DNA of 64,000 nt from Motiliproteus sp036960175 (GTDB lineage Bacteria > Pseudomonadota > Gammaproteobacteria > Pseudomonadales > Balneatricaceae). The stretch is taken from NCBI GenBank assembly GCA_036960175.1, contig JBALWH010000016.1:29993-93992 (forward strand), given 5' to 3'. The notes under the pieces are model-generated. The model was given only the letters and a program-made list of their open reading frames with translations. It had not been told where the DNA came from and made no database searches. Shown here one piece after another: positions 45,563-54,606 of this stretch (position 1 is the first letter of the stretch; every line of letters begins with the position of its first letter). The position numbers were made by a program, and so were the translations under genes.

Positions 45563-46777
45563 TTACCAGGCCAGTAGCACGTCGTCCTGCTGGATATTTT
45601 CCTGTTCGCTGTCGGCGCTTAGCTTACCTTCGGAAAACAACGGGTGAACCTCATTCACAATCAGCGAATGACGGGTGTTTTCTAGCCGGACATGGGGCAG
45701 GTTTTGCTGATCGAAGAAGGTCGATTTTCGATAAACCGTGAGTTTGTCTCCCGGGCGAATACCGACGATAGCGCCAGCATTAAAGGTAACGCTATTGCCG
45801 TGGGTGCGAACCACGCGAGCGCGGAAAGGTTCGCAACGCAATTGCTTATTGAGGTCTTTGCTTATGTTGCGGATCAGAGCGTGTACCTTCTGACCGTAAT
45901 CGGTATTCAGGAAAGCCGCCGTTCCAAAGCCTGTCTTGCTGTGGTCATCCAGTGCCCAGAGCCCTCCCTCACGGTAACTGCGGTTAAATAGCAGCGCTCC
46001 GGTAAAGCCATCATGAATAAAGACTTCGATGGCAAAGTTTCGAAGATGCTGACGGCCACGATAATCGGCGGAATCGTAGAGGTATTTGAAATAGTTGCCT
46101 TCGCTGTCGCGGCTGGGGTCATACATATTCAGATCGCGGATTACGCCGGAGACGATAAATTGAACATCCAAGTCTTTAAAATTATCCAGCGTCTCGGTAA
46201 TGGGGCCGTGGTTGAGTTGATGGCTGGCGGCGGTGGAAACCACGCTGTTAACGGATAGATGACTGGCGTTCATCGCGCGCAAATCACCCTGTTTAGATAG
46301 ACTGTCGCTGATGAGTTTGCTGATGGCTTGTTGGGCGTTATGCAGGGCACCTAGGTTGGCCTGGGTTTGATCGAGTATCGGAAAGGCAGCAACAGCGGTA
46401 GATTTAAGGTAATTGGCACCTGGGCCATTTTGCTGGCAGCTCTCTTCGGTTTCCACGTCGGCACGAATGGTGAGAATAAAAAGGCCGCCTTGGACGCGTT
46501 CATCAATGACTTTGATGTTGGCCAGCCTGCCGATGGAGCGAACCCGAAGATTATCGACACTGAGTACGCCCTGATTAATCGTTTGCGAGCTGCTGACATA
46601 AGCTCCTGCCTGCAATAGAGCCTGTTGAGACGCGCTTCTAAGGGCTTCTTGTCGAGCGGATTCAAGGTCCTGATTGCTGATCAGCGCTCTGCCTTCTGCT
46701 TCTACAGTAATGGCTTGAGCCAGTACCGATAGGCTGAGCAGGACAAGGGTCAGTAGGACTCGAACTGGGTTGGTCAT
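45563..46777 (-). CDS. flgT: Flagellar H-ring assembly protein T
   Basis: A 404-residue periplasmic protein with a signal peptide (MTNPVRVLLTLVLLSLSVLAQA). The N-terminal domain carries EGRALISNQDLESARQEALRSASQQALLQAGAYV. It belongs to the FlgT family that builds the H ring around the outer rings of sodium-driven polar flagellar motors and helps recruit stator proteins. ATG 46777 is chosen because the upstream part of the frame has no signal-peptide character. It is divergent from flgO and flgP, as in Vibrio. The C-terminal SH3-like domain (GIRPGDKLTVYRKS) is intact. Confidence 0.9.
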   Translation of the reverse strand: MTNPVRVLLTLVLLSLSVLAQAITVEAEGRALISNQDLESARQEALRSASQQALLQAGAYVSSSQTINQGVLSVDNLRVRSIGRLANIKVIDERVQGGLFILTIRADVETEESCQQNGPGANYLKSTAVAAFPILDQTQANLGALHNAQQAISKLISDSLSKQGDLRAMNASHLSVNSVVSTAASHQLNHGPITETLDNFKDLDVQFIVSGVIRDLNMYDPSRDSEGNYFKYLYDSADYRGRQHLRNFAIEVFIHDGFTGALLFNRSYREGGLWALDDHSKTGFGTAAFLNTDYGQKVHALIRNISKDLNKQLRCEPFRARVVRTHGNSVTFNAGAIVGIRPGDKLTVYRKSTFFDQQNLPHVRLENTRHSLIVNEVHPLFSEGKLSADSEQENIQQDDVLLAW

Positions 46778-47041
46778 GGCCGATTCCGGATTAGATCGCC
46801 TGGCGGCGGTGTGCTTGGTCAAGATAAAGGCTTGATCGCCGCTAACTAAGTTAAGGAATTTAAAGGCGGTATGCAAATCAATCTGGAGCTATAGCTGACA
46901 ATTCTTCTGTTGCTTTAAAAACTCCTTGGTTACTGGTCTGGAGCGGGTGCTTGCCGGTGACTAAATGTGGTAAATTCTACTTCATACTTCTCGATTGAAA
47001 CCGGGCGTAATGTGACCACGAAATAGGCAGGCAATGCATTA

Positions 47042-47704
47042 ATGAAAACATTGGCAGTTCTCAGTTTAATCTCGATGATATCCGTTGGCTGTGCGCTGCA
47101 AAGTAATCAACCGGTCAGGGTGATCGTTGAGAACGAGGTTCGAACCAAGGTGGTGAACGAAACAGCGTTGGCACCCACGGCAGAACGTCAGGCGAAACGC
47201 GCTTTAGGTGGCACGGTTCCTGTGTTTGGCGAACCAGTTCGGGTGATGGCGCAGCAGATAGAGGCTGGCCTGAAAAAACGGGGCATCAAGCGCCTACCGA
47301 TTACTATCACGCCATTTGTAGATCTGATTAATCCAGCCAAGCGGCGAGCATTGGGTACTGAGCTGGCTGAAGGATTCTTCCATGAGCTTCAGGTCCGCGG
47401 TTTTAATCTTATAGATTTTTCGGCCTTGCCTTTTGCTAGCAAGAAAACGGATAAGGGTGTTTATCCATTGGCTGATTTCTATCGTAAACACCGTATTAGT
47501 TATGTGCTTAGTGGTACCTACATGGTGAATTCCGATGGCATCATTATCAATGCTCGAGTGTTGGATACGGTCACCAAGCAGGTGGTCGCGACTGGCCAGT
47601 CGAAAATGTCTGCCAGCGAGCTAGAAGGCGGTCTTCCTGGCTATAATCCGCTGGATAGTCGCGATGGTATGATCGTCGAAAACGCGGGTGTTCCGGTTCA
47701 CTAA
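47042..47704 (+). CDS. flgO: Flagellar outer-membrane lipoprotein FlgO
   Basis: A 220-residue lipoprotein with the lipobox SVGC (Cys17) after a short signal. The domain has FGEPVRVMAQQIEAGLKKRG and ITPFVDLINPAKRRALGTELAEGFFHELQVRGFNL, matching the FlgO family that supports the flagellar H ring and polar flagellum stability. It starts 264 bp from the divergent flgT start and 46 bp before flgP. In Vibrio the three are regulated together as late or middle flagellar genes. Confidence 0.88.
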   Translation: MKTLAVLSLISMISVGCALQSNQPVRVIVENEVRTKVVNETALAPTAERQAKRALGGTVPVFGEPVRVMAQQIEAGLKKRGIKRLPITITPFVDLINPAKRRALGTELAEGFFHELQVRGFNLIDFSALPFASKKTDKGVYPLADFYRKHRISYVLSGTYMVNSDGIIINARVLDTVTKQVVATGQSKMSASELEGGLPGYNPLDSRDGMIVENAGVPVH

Positions 47705-47750
47705 CGTTTGCTTTAACGCAGCAACAGAACAGATTTGAGGGTAAGGCTGA

Positions 47751-48212
47751 ATGATTCGAGTACTGGTTGTTTTGTTGGCTGTAGTGGTAAGTGGTTGTGA
47801 CACCATGCAGTACGAGTATCAACAGGCACAGAAAAAGTTGCAGCAGGCTAATGCACCGCAAAAGCAGCCCTTGGTTATGGAGACCCGTACCGTGACTGCC
47901 ACCGGCTATGCTCCCATCAATCTGCAAACGGGTAGCACCCGCAACCAGAAAATACTAAATGCCATGCGTGCTTCTAAGTTGCAAGCGTATAAAGAGTTGG
48001 CAGCCATTGTTCATGGTCAGTATTTGTTTGGTACCACCCAGGTGCAAGATATGGTGCTGCAAAACGACCAATTTAATGCTGCTGTCGGCGGTGTTATTCG
48101 CGGTGCCCGGGTGGTAAAGGTCTTTCCTCTTCAGGAAGATATCTATGCCACTATCTTAGAGTTAGACATGCAGGATGTTCAGCGTGCCTACGTTGATGCA
48201 TCGCAGCGTTGA
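47751..48212 (+). CDS. flgP: Flagellar outer-membrane lipoprotein FlgP (LPP20 family)
   Basis: A 153-residue lipoprotein with lipobox VSGC (Cys16). Its core TATGYAPINLQTGSTRNQKILNAMRASKLQAYKELAAIVHGQYLFG is the LPP20/FlgP signature. FlgP forms the outer-membrane-associated disk or H-ring part of polar flagellar motors. It is co-oriented with flgO and probably in the same operon. Confidence 0.9.
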   Translation: MIRVLVVLLAVVVSGCDTMQYEYQQAQKKLQQANAPQKQPLVMETRTVTATGYAPINLQTGSTRNQKILNAMRASKLQAYKELAAIVHGQYLFGTTQVQDMVLQNDQFNAAVGGVIRGARVVKVFPLQEDIYATILELDMQDVQRAYVDASQR

Positions 48213-48353
48213 CGGTCTTGAGTGGCGGCTAGTCTGAAGGCGGCTACTTCTGCGATAACCCTTTTTAGCAATGCTGGTCTCAATCGCTGTATTTTCCATG
48301 CTCTGTCGACGATAATGGCGTCCGTTCCCCAATATATTTCAGCGAGATAGTTT

Positions 48354-49361
48354 GTGCCTCATAGCAATCCTAAGACAGCGGTCATATTAGTTAATCTCGG
48401 GACTCCGGATAAACCGACTAAAGCGTCAGTGCGGAGTTACCTGAAAGAATTTCTTTGGGATAAAAGAGTTATTGAGGGGGCTGGTTTGCGCCGGTGCTTC
48501 TGGTGGCTGATCCTGAATCTGGTGATCCTTACTGTCAGGCCTGGTAAGGTCGCTAAGCTTTACCAGGCTATATGGGAAAAAGACTCCCCCATGCGACGGA
48601 TCCTGCATCAGCAGGTGGCTGAGCTTCAGTTGGCACTGCAACAACGTTTTCCTGGTCGTGCACCAGACGTGTTCGCTGCCATGACCTATGGTCTGCCTAG
48701 CTTTGATCAATGTTTGTGTGATCTTCACCAAAGTGGATATCGACGTATTCTAGTTATGCCTCTGTACCCTCAGTTTTCGGCGACCTCAACCGGGCCGGTC
48801 TACGATAAAGTCGCGCAGTTTCAGATGAAAAGTCGGGATATCTGCGATATACGAGTGCTTCACGATTATCATGATCATCCGCTCTACATAAAAGCTCTGG
48901 CAGAATCGGTGCAGCAATACTGGCAGCAAAATAATCGCTCGGAGAAATTGTTGCTGAGTTTTCACGGTGTGCCTAAATCATATGTAGATCAGGGTGACCC
49001 GTATCAGCAGCACTGTTTGCGGACCGGTGAGCTTTTGGCTGAGCAGCTAGGTCTCTCCAGTCTTGAATACCAAACTGCGTTTCAGTCACGCTTTGGGCCG
49101 GCGGAATGGATCAAGCCTTATACCGATGAGATCCTCAAAGGCTATGGTGCTCAGGGGGTGAAGTCTGTCGATGTTATCAGTCCTGCATTCTCGGCTGATT
49201 GTCTGGAAACGCTGGAAGAAATCGCTATCCAGAATCGTGAGCTGTTTGAAGAATCTGGTGGAGATCGCTACCAGTACATTCCTGCGCTTAATGCATCTGC
49301 TGCTCATATCGAGTTGTTGTCGACTCTGGTTGAAGAGCAGGCGGGGCACTGGCTGAAATAG
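48354..49361 (+). CDS. hemH: Ferrochelatase
   Basis: A 335-residue enzyme that inserts iron into protoporphyrin IX, the last step of haem synthesis. The family text is clear: AVILVNLGTPDKPTKASVRSYLKEFL, the catalytic histidine in LLSFHGVPKSY, the glutamate-bearing FQSRFGPAEWIKPYT, and ISPAFSADCLETLEEI. The start is GTG 48354. The many c-type and haem proteins in the window make supply of haem relevant. rlmB follows after 17 bp. Confidence 0.95.
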   Translation: MPHSNPKTAVILVNLGTPDKPTKASVRSYLKEFLWDKRVIEGAGLRRCFWWLILNLVILTVRPGKVAKLYQAIWEKDSPMRRILHQQVAELQLALQQRFPGRAPDVFAAMTYGLPSFDQCLCDLHQSGYRRILVMPLYPQFSATSTGPVYDKVAQFQMKSRDICDIRVLHDYHDHPLYIKALAESVQQYWQQNNRSEKLLLSFHGVPKSYVDQGDPYQQHCLRTGELLAEQLGLSSLEYQTAFQSRFGPAEWIKPYTDEILKGYGAQGVKSVDVISPAFSADCLETLEEIAIQNRELFEESGGDRYQYIPALNASAAHIELLSTLVEEQAGHWLK

Positions 49362-49378
49362 AAAATAGGCATTTTAAA

Positions 49379-50122
49379 ATGGCAAAACCAGAGCTTCTGT
49401 TTGGCATTCATGCCGTCACTACTTTGCTGCAGCGACAGTCAAAACGGGTGCAGGGATTATTGATCCAAAAAGGCCGCCAAGACAAACGCATACATTGGCT
49501 GCTTGAACTAGCTAAGGAAAAACACATTAAGTGGGAGCAGGTTGAGCGGGCTGACTTGGATCGAATGGTGGATGGTGTGCATCAGGGTGTGGTTGCTCAA
49601 GTAGAGCCCAATCGTGCCCAGAGCGAAGCTTTTCTGGACGAGCTATTGGTAGGTCTCGACGAGCCTGCTTTCCTGCTGGTCTTAGATGGTGTAACTGACC
49701 CACATAATCTTGGCGCCTGCTTGCGCACCGCTGATGCAGCTGGTGTGCATGCGGTAATTGCGCCCAAGGATAAATCTGCGCCGCTTAACGCCACTGCTGC
49801 CAAGGTCGCCTGTGGAGCCGCTGAATCGGTGCCTTATGTGACGGTCACCAATTTGGCGCGCACCCTTAAGCATCTTCAAGCCTGTGGTGTGTGGATTACC
49901 GGCACTGCAGGCGAGGCAGAGCAGTTAGTGTCTGAAGCTGATCTTAAGGGGTCGATGGCGTTGGTTATGGGTGCAGAAGGGACCGGCATGCGCAGATTGA
50001 CTCGGGAAGGTTGTGACCAACTGATTAAAATTCCCATGGCTGGAGAAGTCAGCAGTCTCAACGTATCGGTGGCGGCAGGTGTTTGTTTGTTTGAAGCCGT
50101 GCGCCAGCGCCGCCTAGTGTAG
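49379..50122 (+). CDS. rlmB: 23S rRNA (guanosine-2'-O-)-methyltransferase RlmB
   Basis: A 247-residue SPOUT-class enzyme that methylates G2251 of 23S rRNA. It has the N-terminal substrate-binding domain (LLFGIHAVTTLLQRQ) and the trefoil-knot motifs DPHNLGACLRTADAAGVHAVI, LVMGAEGTGMRRLTRE and SSLNVSVAAGVCLFEAVRQR. It follows hemH closely and may be co-transcribed with it. Confidence 0.95.
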   Translation: MAKPELLFGIHAVTTLLQRQSKRVQGLLIQKGRQDKRIHWLLELAKEKHIKWEQVERADLDRMVDGVHQGVVAQVEPNRAQSEAFLDELLVGLDEPAFLLVLDGVTDPHNLGACLRTADAAGVHAVIAPKDKSAPLNATAAKVACGAAESVPYVTVTNLARTLKHLQACGVWITGTAGEAEQLVSEADLKGSMALVMGAEGTGMRRLTREGCDQLIKIPMAGEVSSLNVSVAAGVCLFEAVRQRRLV

Positions 50123-50371
50123 TTCTCCTGGCTGATCTTAGTCTTGTCTTCTAGTGTTGAGGTGGTGATCGCTCGGGTTTCTGTCTCACTACGATGTCTG
50201 TTTTGGTGCGGTATATCATTATTGTTTAAGTTTAATTAGATGATGGTGATGTATATGCAGCGGATTCCAATAGATGCCCGAACCTCTGCGTAGAATTCAG
50301 CATGTAGCATGCGTTGTTGGCTTATTCTGTAGATAGAGTATTGGGATTAATTGACAAGGGGGTAGGCTGCC

Positions 50372-50650
50372 ATGTTGACCTATGAAGATTGCCTGGAAAT
50401 GTGCGATCTGAGCCAAGAGGAAGTTGATGCGATTGCTGAGCATGAGCATTTGCAGCGCATTCAGGCGATAGCCAAAGCAGAATATCTGGTGCATTGTGAT
50501 GGTGGAGAGCGAGTGATTCGCAAAATGATTATTGACGATATTCGTCACGCCCAGAATGTGGGCGATTTAAGTCATGAACGGGATCTAAAGGATGTGCTGA
50601 CGTTGTTTGTTACGACTCATCCTCATCATTCAGCGGGGCATTCGATCTAA
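50372..50650 (+). CDS. Conserved small hypothetical protein
   Basis: A 92-residue soluble protein, MLTYEDCLEMCDLSQEEVDAI at the start and a His-rich end (THPHHSAGHS). Composition is acidic with several Cys/His (CLEMC, AEHEHLQ, VHCDGG), so metal binding is possible but unproven. A GGGGGTAGG site precedes the ATG and a strong bidirectional terminator follows. Similar short proteins occur in gammaproteobacteria without known function. The 250 bp before it show no other gene. Confidence 0.7.
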   Translation: MLTYEDCLEMCDLSQEEVDAIAEHEHLQRIQAIAKAEYLVHCDGGERVIRKMIIDDIRHAQNVGDLSHERDLKDVLTLFVTTHPHHSAGHSI

Positions 50651-50675
50651 ATCGGCGCGATTAATATGCGTGCAT

Positions 50676-50710
50676 TAAAAAGGGGTTGCAACATTGCAGC
50701 CCCTTTTTTG
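50676..50710. terminator. Bidirectional terminator shared with amtB
   Basis: AAAAAGGGGTTGCA and TGCAGCCCCTTTTTT form a long stem with A and T runs on either side. It ends both the 92-residue gene and the convergent glnK-amtB operon. Confidence 0.9.
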
Positions 50711-50760
50711 TTTTTGCTGATATTGCTTCTGCGCTAGCGGCAATATCGGTATCTAGCTGG

Positions 50761-52053
50761 TTACAGGTTGTAACCGGTTTCTTCGTGTTCGCCAGTGTCC
50801 AAGCCTTGGATTTCAGTCTCTTCATCAACACGCAGGCCGACAATTGCGCCTACTACCTTGAGGATAATCAGAGTCACTACTGCCGTGTAGACCATTGTTG
50901 AAATCACGCCGGTCAATTGTACGGATAGCTGTGCGCCCATGGTTTCGATGCCATCGGCGAAGCCGTATCCGCTGAATACCCCCAATGAGGTGCTGGCGAA
51001 AATTCCCGCAAACAAGGTGCCGATGATGCCGCCGACACCGTGAGTGGGCATAACGTCGAGAGAGTCATCGATCTTTAGTTTGCGTTTAATAAATTGAGTG
51101 GCCATAAAGCAGACGCCGCCAGCCATAATGCCAATCAGTAATGCGCCACCAGGTCCAACATAACCAGAAGCCGGGGTAATAGTGCCGAGGCCAGCAACCA
51201 TTCCGGTGACTGCGCCCAATACGCTAGGCTTGCCGAACCGGATCCATTCAATAAAGGACCAGGTCAGTACGCCAGCTGCAGCAGAAATATGGGTAACCAG
51301 CATCGCCATAGCAGCGTCGCCGTTAGCAGCGAGTGCCGAACCGCCGTTAAACCCAAACCAGCCTACCCACAGCATGCCTGCGCCAGTTACGGTCATGGTC
51401 AGGTTATGAGGAGGCATAGCGGTGTTGGGGAAGCCTTTGCGAGGGCCAAGAACGATCGCCGTGGTAATGGCGGCGACACCAGCAGTGATGTGAACGACGG
51501 TACCACCGGCAAAATCATACAGCCCCATAGCGCCTAACCAGCCGCCGCCCCAGACCCAGTGAGTAACGGGTGCGTAAACCAATACTAGCCAAATGCAGCT
51601 GAATATCAGCATGGCACTGAATTTCATCCGTTCGGCAAAACCACCGATAACTAGTGCCGGGGTGATGATGGCAAAGGTCATCTGGAACAGCATAAACGAA
51701 GATTCGGGAATATCGCCGGACAGGGTGTCGCGACCAATACCAGCCATCATGACCTTACTGAAGTCACCGATCCAGGCGTTGCCTTCGCCGAAAGCGAGGC
51801 TGTAGCCGATGACCAGCCAGATGATGGATGCGGCGCCAGCAATTGCAAAACATTGCATCATTATCGACAGGACGTTCTTGGAGCGAACCAGGCCGCCGTA
51901 AAATAATGCCAGCCCCGGCAGTGTCATAAATAGCACTAGGGCCGTAGAAGTTAGGATCCAGGCGGTGTTGGCGCTATTTAGTTCGTCTGCCGCCGCAACC
52001 CCTGGTAGCAGGGTGAGGGCAAGCAGTGCGATTGTTTTCAACATATTTAACAT
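50761..52053 (-). CDS. amtB: Ammonium transporter
   Basis: A 430-residue channel. A signal peptide (ending GVAAADE) is followed by about 11 helices. The segments FMTLPGLALFYGGLVRSKN, the VYAPVTHWVWGGGWLG pore region, and DVMPTHGVGGIIGTLFAGIFAS with a pore histidine are all in place. It moves ammonium or ammonia inward and is shut by GlnK. It is directly downstream of glnK and shares the nitrogen-controlled promoter. Confidence 0.96.
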   Translation of the reverse strand: MLNMLKTIALLALTLLPGVAAADELNSANTAWILTSTALVLFMTLPGLALFYGGLVRSKNVLSIMMQCFAIAGAASIIWLVIGYSLAFGEGNAWIGDFSKVMMAGIGRDTLSGDIPESSFMLFQMTFAIITPALVIGGFAERMKFSAMLIFSCIWLVLVYAPVTHWVWGGGWLGAMGLYDFAGGTVVHITAGVAAITTAIVLGPRKGFPNTAMPPHNLTMTVTGAGMLWVGWFGFNGGSALAANGDAAMAMLVTHISAAAGVLTWSFIEWIRFGKPSVLGAVTGMVAGLGTITPASGYVGPGGALLIGIMAGGVCFMATQFIKRKLKIDDSLDVMPTHGVGGIIGTLFAGIFASTSLGVFSGYGFADGIETMGAQLSVQLTGVISTMVYTAVVTLIILKVVGAIVGLRVDEETEIQGLDTGEHEETGYNL

Positions 52054-52105
52054 CCTAAAGGTTTTCGTTTTAGCGTTGCCGATTATTTCTTATCGTAATA
52101 CACCG

Positions 52106-52444
52106 TTATAGAGCATCGTCGTTGGTTTCGCCGGTCCGAATTCGCACAACTGCACCAAGAGATGTGACAAAGATTTTACCGTCTCCGATTTTACCAGTGC
52201 GTGCGGTGCGCGTCAGGGCATCAATGACGTTATCGACCAGGTCGTCAGAGACGGCGGCTTCGACCTTTACTTTGGGTAGAAAATCGACAACGTATTCTGC
52301 TCCCCGGTAGAGTTCGGTGTGGCCTTTCTGGCGACCAAACCCTTTAACTTCAGTGACCGTTATGCCATTCACGCCGATTTCGGCGAGCGCTTCCCTGGCA
52401 TCGTCCAGCTTAAAGGGTTTGATAATTGCACTAATGAGTTTCAC
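52106..52444 (-). CDS. glnK: Nitrogen regulatory P-II protein
   Basis: A 112-residue trimeric signal protein. The T loop reads GRQKGHTELYRGAEYVVDFLPKVK with the uridylylatable Tyr51, and the C-terminal RTGKIGDGKIFV motif contacts ATP and 2-oxoglutarate. It senses nitrogen and energy state and gates AmtB. It lies upstream of amtB with a 52-bp gap. Confidence 0.95.
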   Translation of the reverse strand: MKLISAIIKPFKLDDAREALAEIGVNGITVTEVKGFGRQKGHTELYRGAEYVVDFLPKVKVEAAVSDDLVDNVIDALTRTARTGKIGDGKIFVTSLGAVVRIRTGETNDDAL

Positions 52445-52513
52445 TAGTTATTGCTCCTATGGTGCACATTATAGGTTTTTATAAGCGTATAGTAATCCAG
52501 ATGCACTTTTTAT

Positions 52514-52528
52514 GCACATAATATGCCA
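52514..52528 (-). promoter_or_regulatory. Sigma-54 promoter of glnK-amtB
   Basis: On the minus strand TGGCAT-N5-GTGC preserves the GG and GC dinucleotides with the right ten-base gap, with two departures from TGGCAC-N5-TTGC. It lies 70 bases before the glnK start. An NtrC-like site is further upstream. Confidence 0.6.
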
Positions 52529-52588
52529 TTGTTTTATCTATTAAAAACAATGAGTTAGTTGTGTTGTTTTGTGAGTTATTGCGAAAAA

Positions 52589-52605
52589 TGCACAGTATTG
52601 GTGCT
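52589..52605. promoter_or_regulatory. NtrC-type binding site
   Basis: TGCACA-N5-GGTGCT is one mismatch per half from the NtrC consensus TGCACC-N5-GGTGCA. It sits about 70 bp upstream of the candidate sigma-54 promoter, a usual enhancer position. Further ATGCAC half-sites lie between. The remaining part of the 348-bp gap up to 52792 shows no gene. Confidence 0.6.
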
Positions 52606-52792
52606 CTCTATATGATTTACGTCTCTATCTGGTGCGTTTTTTAAAAGTACGGTTGCGTTAGCGCGCTTTATTCCAGGCGGTTTTCCTGGGCCAAAAAAAT
52701 AGATGTTCTGTGATTGAAACAAGTTGCCTGCTGATACGTCTGTATTAGGCGATGTAATATCGTGACCTGTATTTTTTTGTGGAGTACGACTA

Positions 52793-53287
52793 GTGAATAG
52801 CCAGGGCCGTCTGATCAGTCGCTTTACCCAGCAATTGGCACCCGGTGTGTTGCGCTGGATTGGTGTGCGTAGGGCGCGTAAAGAGGAGATGGATGAGTTT
52901 CACCAAGTACAAGCGCTGGTAGGCTTTGGGCTACAAGGTGATCACCGCTGCCAGGGTAGCGAGGGCTCAGCCCGCCAGGTGACATTGATCAGCGCAGAAT
53001 ACCTGCAGCTGATAGCCAGCTATCTTAATATCGGTGTGATTGAGCCTCAGCGTTTGCGCAGAAATCTGGTGGTCTCAGGTATTAATCTTAATGCCTTACG
53101 CCACCAGAGGTTTCGAATTGGCGAGGCTGAGTTTGAAGCCACGGCTCACTGCCATCCTTGCTCAAGGATGGAGAAGGAATTGGGTAGTGGTGGTGTAGCG
53201 GCAATGCTGGGTCATGGCGGGATTTGCGCAAAGATTACCCGTAGTGGTTTGATCCGGGTTGGTGATCAGTTACTGAAAGTGGACTGA
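52793..53287 (+). CDS. MOSC-domain protein
   Basis: A 164-residue stand-alone MOSC domain. The core includes GFGLQGDHRCQ, RQVTLISAEYLQLI, RLRRNLVVSGINLNALRHQRFRIGEA and the conserved cysteine in HCHPCSRME, the place where MOSC proteins carry a sulfur or molybdenum-cofactor ligand. Family members often handle molybdenum cofactor or N-hydroxylated compounds. The start is GTG. No molybdoenzyme gene is adjacent, so its partner is unknown. Confidence 0.88.
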   Translation: MNSQGRLISRFTQQLAPGVLRWIGVRRARKEEMDEFHQVQALVGFGLQGDHRCQGSEGSARQVTLISAEYLQLIASYLNIGVIEPQRLRRNLVVSGINLNALRHQRFRIGEAEFEATAHCHPCSRMEKELGSGGVAAMLGHGGICAKITRSGLIRVGDQLLKVD

Positions 53288-53362
53288 TGGTTTGGGTACT
53301 GATGATGTGGGTACAGGGCTCGGAGTAGGCTGCTATTTCTATTGCTTAATTATTGCTATTAG

Positions 53363-54577
53363 TTAATTTCTGAGCCCGAACCAGGGCCTAAGTTTTACCC
53401 CCAGCCAGTTTCCAGGTAGAGCGGCCGCTATCCAAAGCCAGCCGTGCAAGCTGGATGATGCTATGCCGGAAAAGAGTGCGCCTATATTGCAGCCATAGGC
53501 GATTCGAGCACCGTAACCCAGCAGCAGCCCGCCGATGATGGCGGCTATGTAAGGCTTGATGGCAGCGGGGCCTTTACTACCCAGTCGTCCGGCCAGTATC
53601 GAGGCGATAAACGCACCTAGCAATAGCCCAATATTCATGACCGAGGTGGTGTCCTGGAGAATACTGCCGCTGAGGGCAGAGCTTTGGAAGGGGGCGGTCC
53701 AGAATGAGCCTGGATCGGGAACCCAGCCCACTAGTGAGGCGGTTTTTGCGCCCCAGAGACTAAATGCCCAGGTAATGGTCCAGGGGTGCCCGGCCTGAGA
53801 TAGGGTGGCAAAGTTAAGCAGGGCGAGTATGAGTGCGGCTGCAACCAGCGGCCAGGGACCGCTAATAAGGCGTTGCCATTTCCATCCGCTACCGGTGACT
53901 AGGGGTTGTTCCACGCTTTTGCTGGTATGACCAAATTTGGCAATCAGCCATGCCAGTGTCAGGAGAATGGTTAGCTGTACCACTGTTGCGGTGATCCAGC
54001 CGAATTCTTGCCCCAGGCTGATGGCTGGCACGTTCGGTAGCTGGCGCCACCAGCTCATATCCAGGCTGCCCCAGAAAGAGCCGGCGCAGAAACAAATCAG
54101 TACCAGCAGCATTTTTAGATTGCCGGAGCCTGCGGTGTACAGGGTGCCAGAACCGCAACCACCGGCCAGTTGCATGCCGATACCAAAGATAAAGGCACCG
54201 CAGGCGACTTGAACACCTACGGGTGCCAGCGCGCCATAGATGGGCTGGCCAAATAGTTCTCCTTGGGCCAGTGCTGGTGCAAACAGCAGAGTAGCTAGTG
54301 CGATCATCAGTAGCTGTGCCTGTACGGCGCGGCCATCGCCAAACAGAATCAGCTTTCGATAGGCTGCGGTAAAGCTGACGCTGCCATGAAACAGGGTTAT
54401 CCCTAGCAATATGCCAAGGGCCAGAAGGGTTGTTTTGGTGCCATCCCCGGCGGTAATAATGAGCACTAGCGCCGTTACCGCAAGCGCTAGTAATGCCAGC
54501 TTGCGGCTGAGACTGTATCCGTTTGTGATCACGGGTGGTTTGGAGGCAGTGGCTGGGGTACGGCTAATATCCGGCAC
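53363..54577 (-). CDS. YeeE/YedE (TsuA-type) sulfur-compound transporter
   Basis: A 404-residue membrane protein with about ten helices in two similar halves. The half-site motifs LAGGCGSGTLYTAGSG and ARIAYGCNIGALFSGIASSSLHGWLW hold the cysteines that pass thiosulfate in the TsuA family. It likely imports thiosulfate or a related sulfur anion, though YeeE proteins of other function exist. The start is GTG 54577. It is the last gene of the minus-strand cluster that contains the NPC-repeat proteins and cytochromes, 29 bp after the cupredoxin-like gene. Confidence 0.85.
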   Translation of the reverse strand: MPDISRTPATASKPPVITNGYSLSRKLALLALAVTALVLIITAGDGTKTTLLALGILLGITLFHGSVSFTAAYRKLILFGDGRAVQAQLLMIALATLLFAPALAQGELFGQPIYGALAPVGVQVACGAFIFGIGMQLAGGCGSGTLYTAGSGNLKMLLVLICFCAGSFWGSLDMSWWRQLPNVPAISLGQEFGWITATVVQLTILLTLAWLIAKFGHTSKSVEQPLVTGSGWKWQRLISGPWPLVAAALILALLNFATLSQAGHPWTITWAFSLWGAKTASLVGWVPDPGSFWTAPFQSSALSGSILQDTTSVMNIGLLLGAFIASILAGRLGSKGPAAIKPYIAAIIGGLLLGYGARIAYGCNIGALFSGIASSSLHGWLWIAAALPGNWLGVKLRPWFGLRN

Positions 54578-54606
54578 GATTCAATCTATCCTTGGCTATC
54601 TTAACC

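Noticed and set aside
52835..52855. TGGCACC...TTGC as sigma-54 promoter inside the MOSC gene
   Set aside because: The gap between the two elements is too long and it lies in coding sequence.
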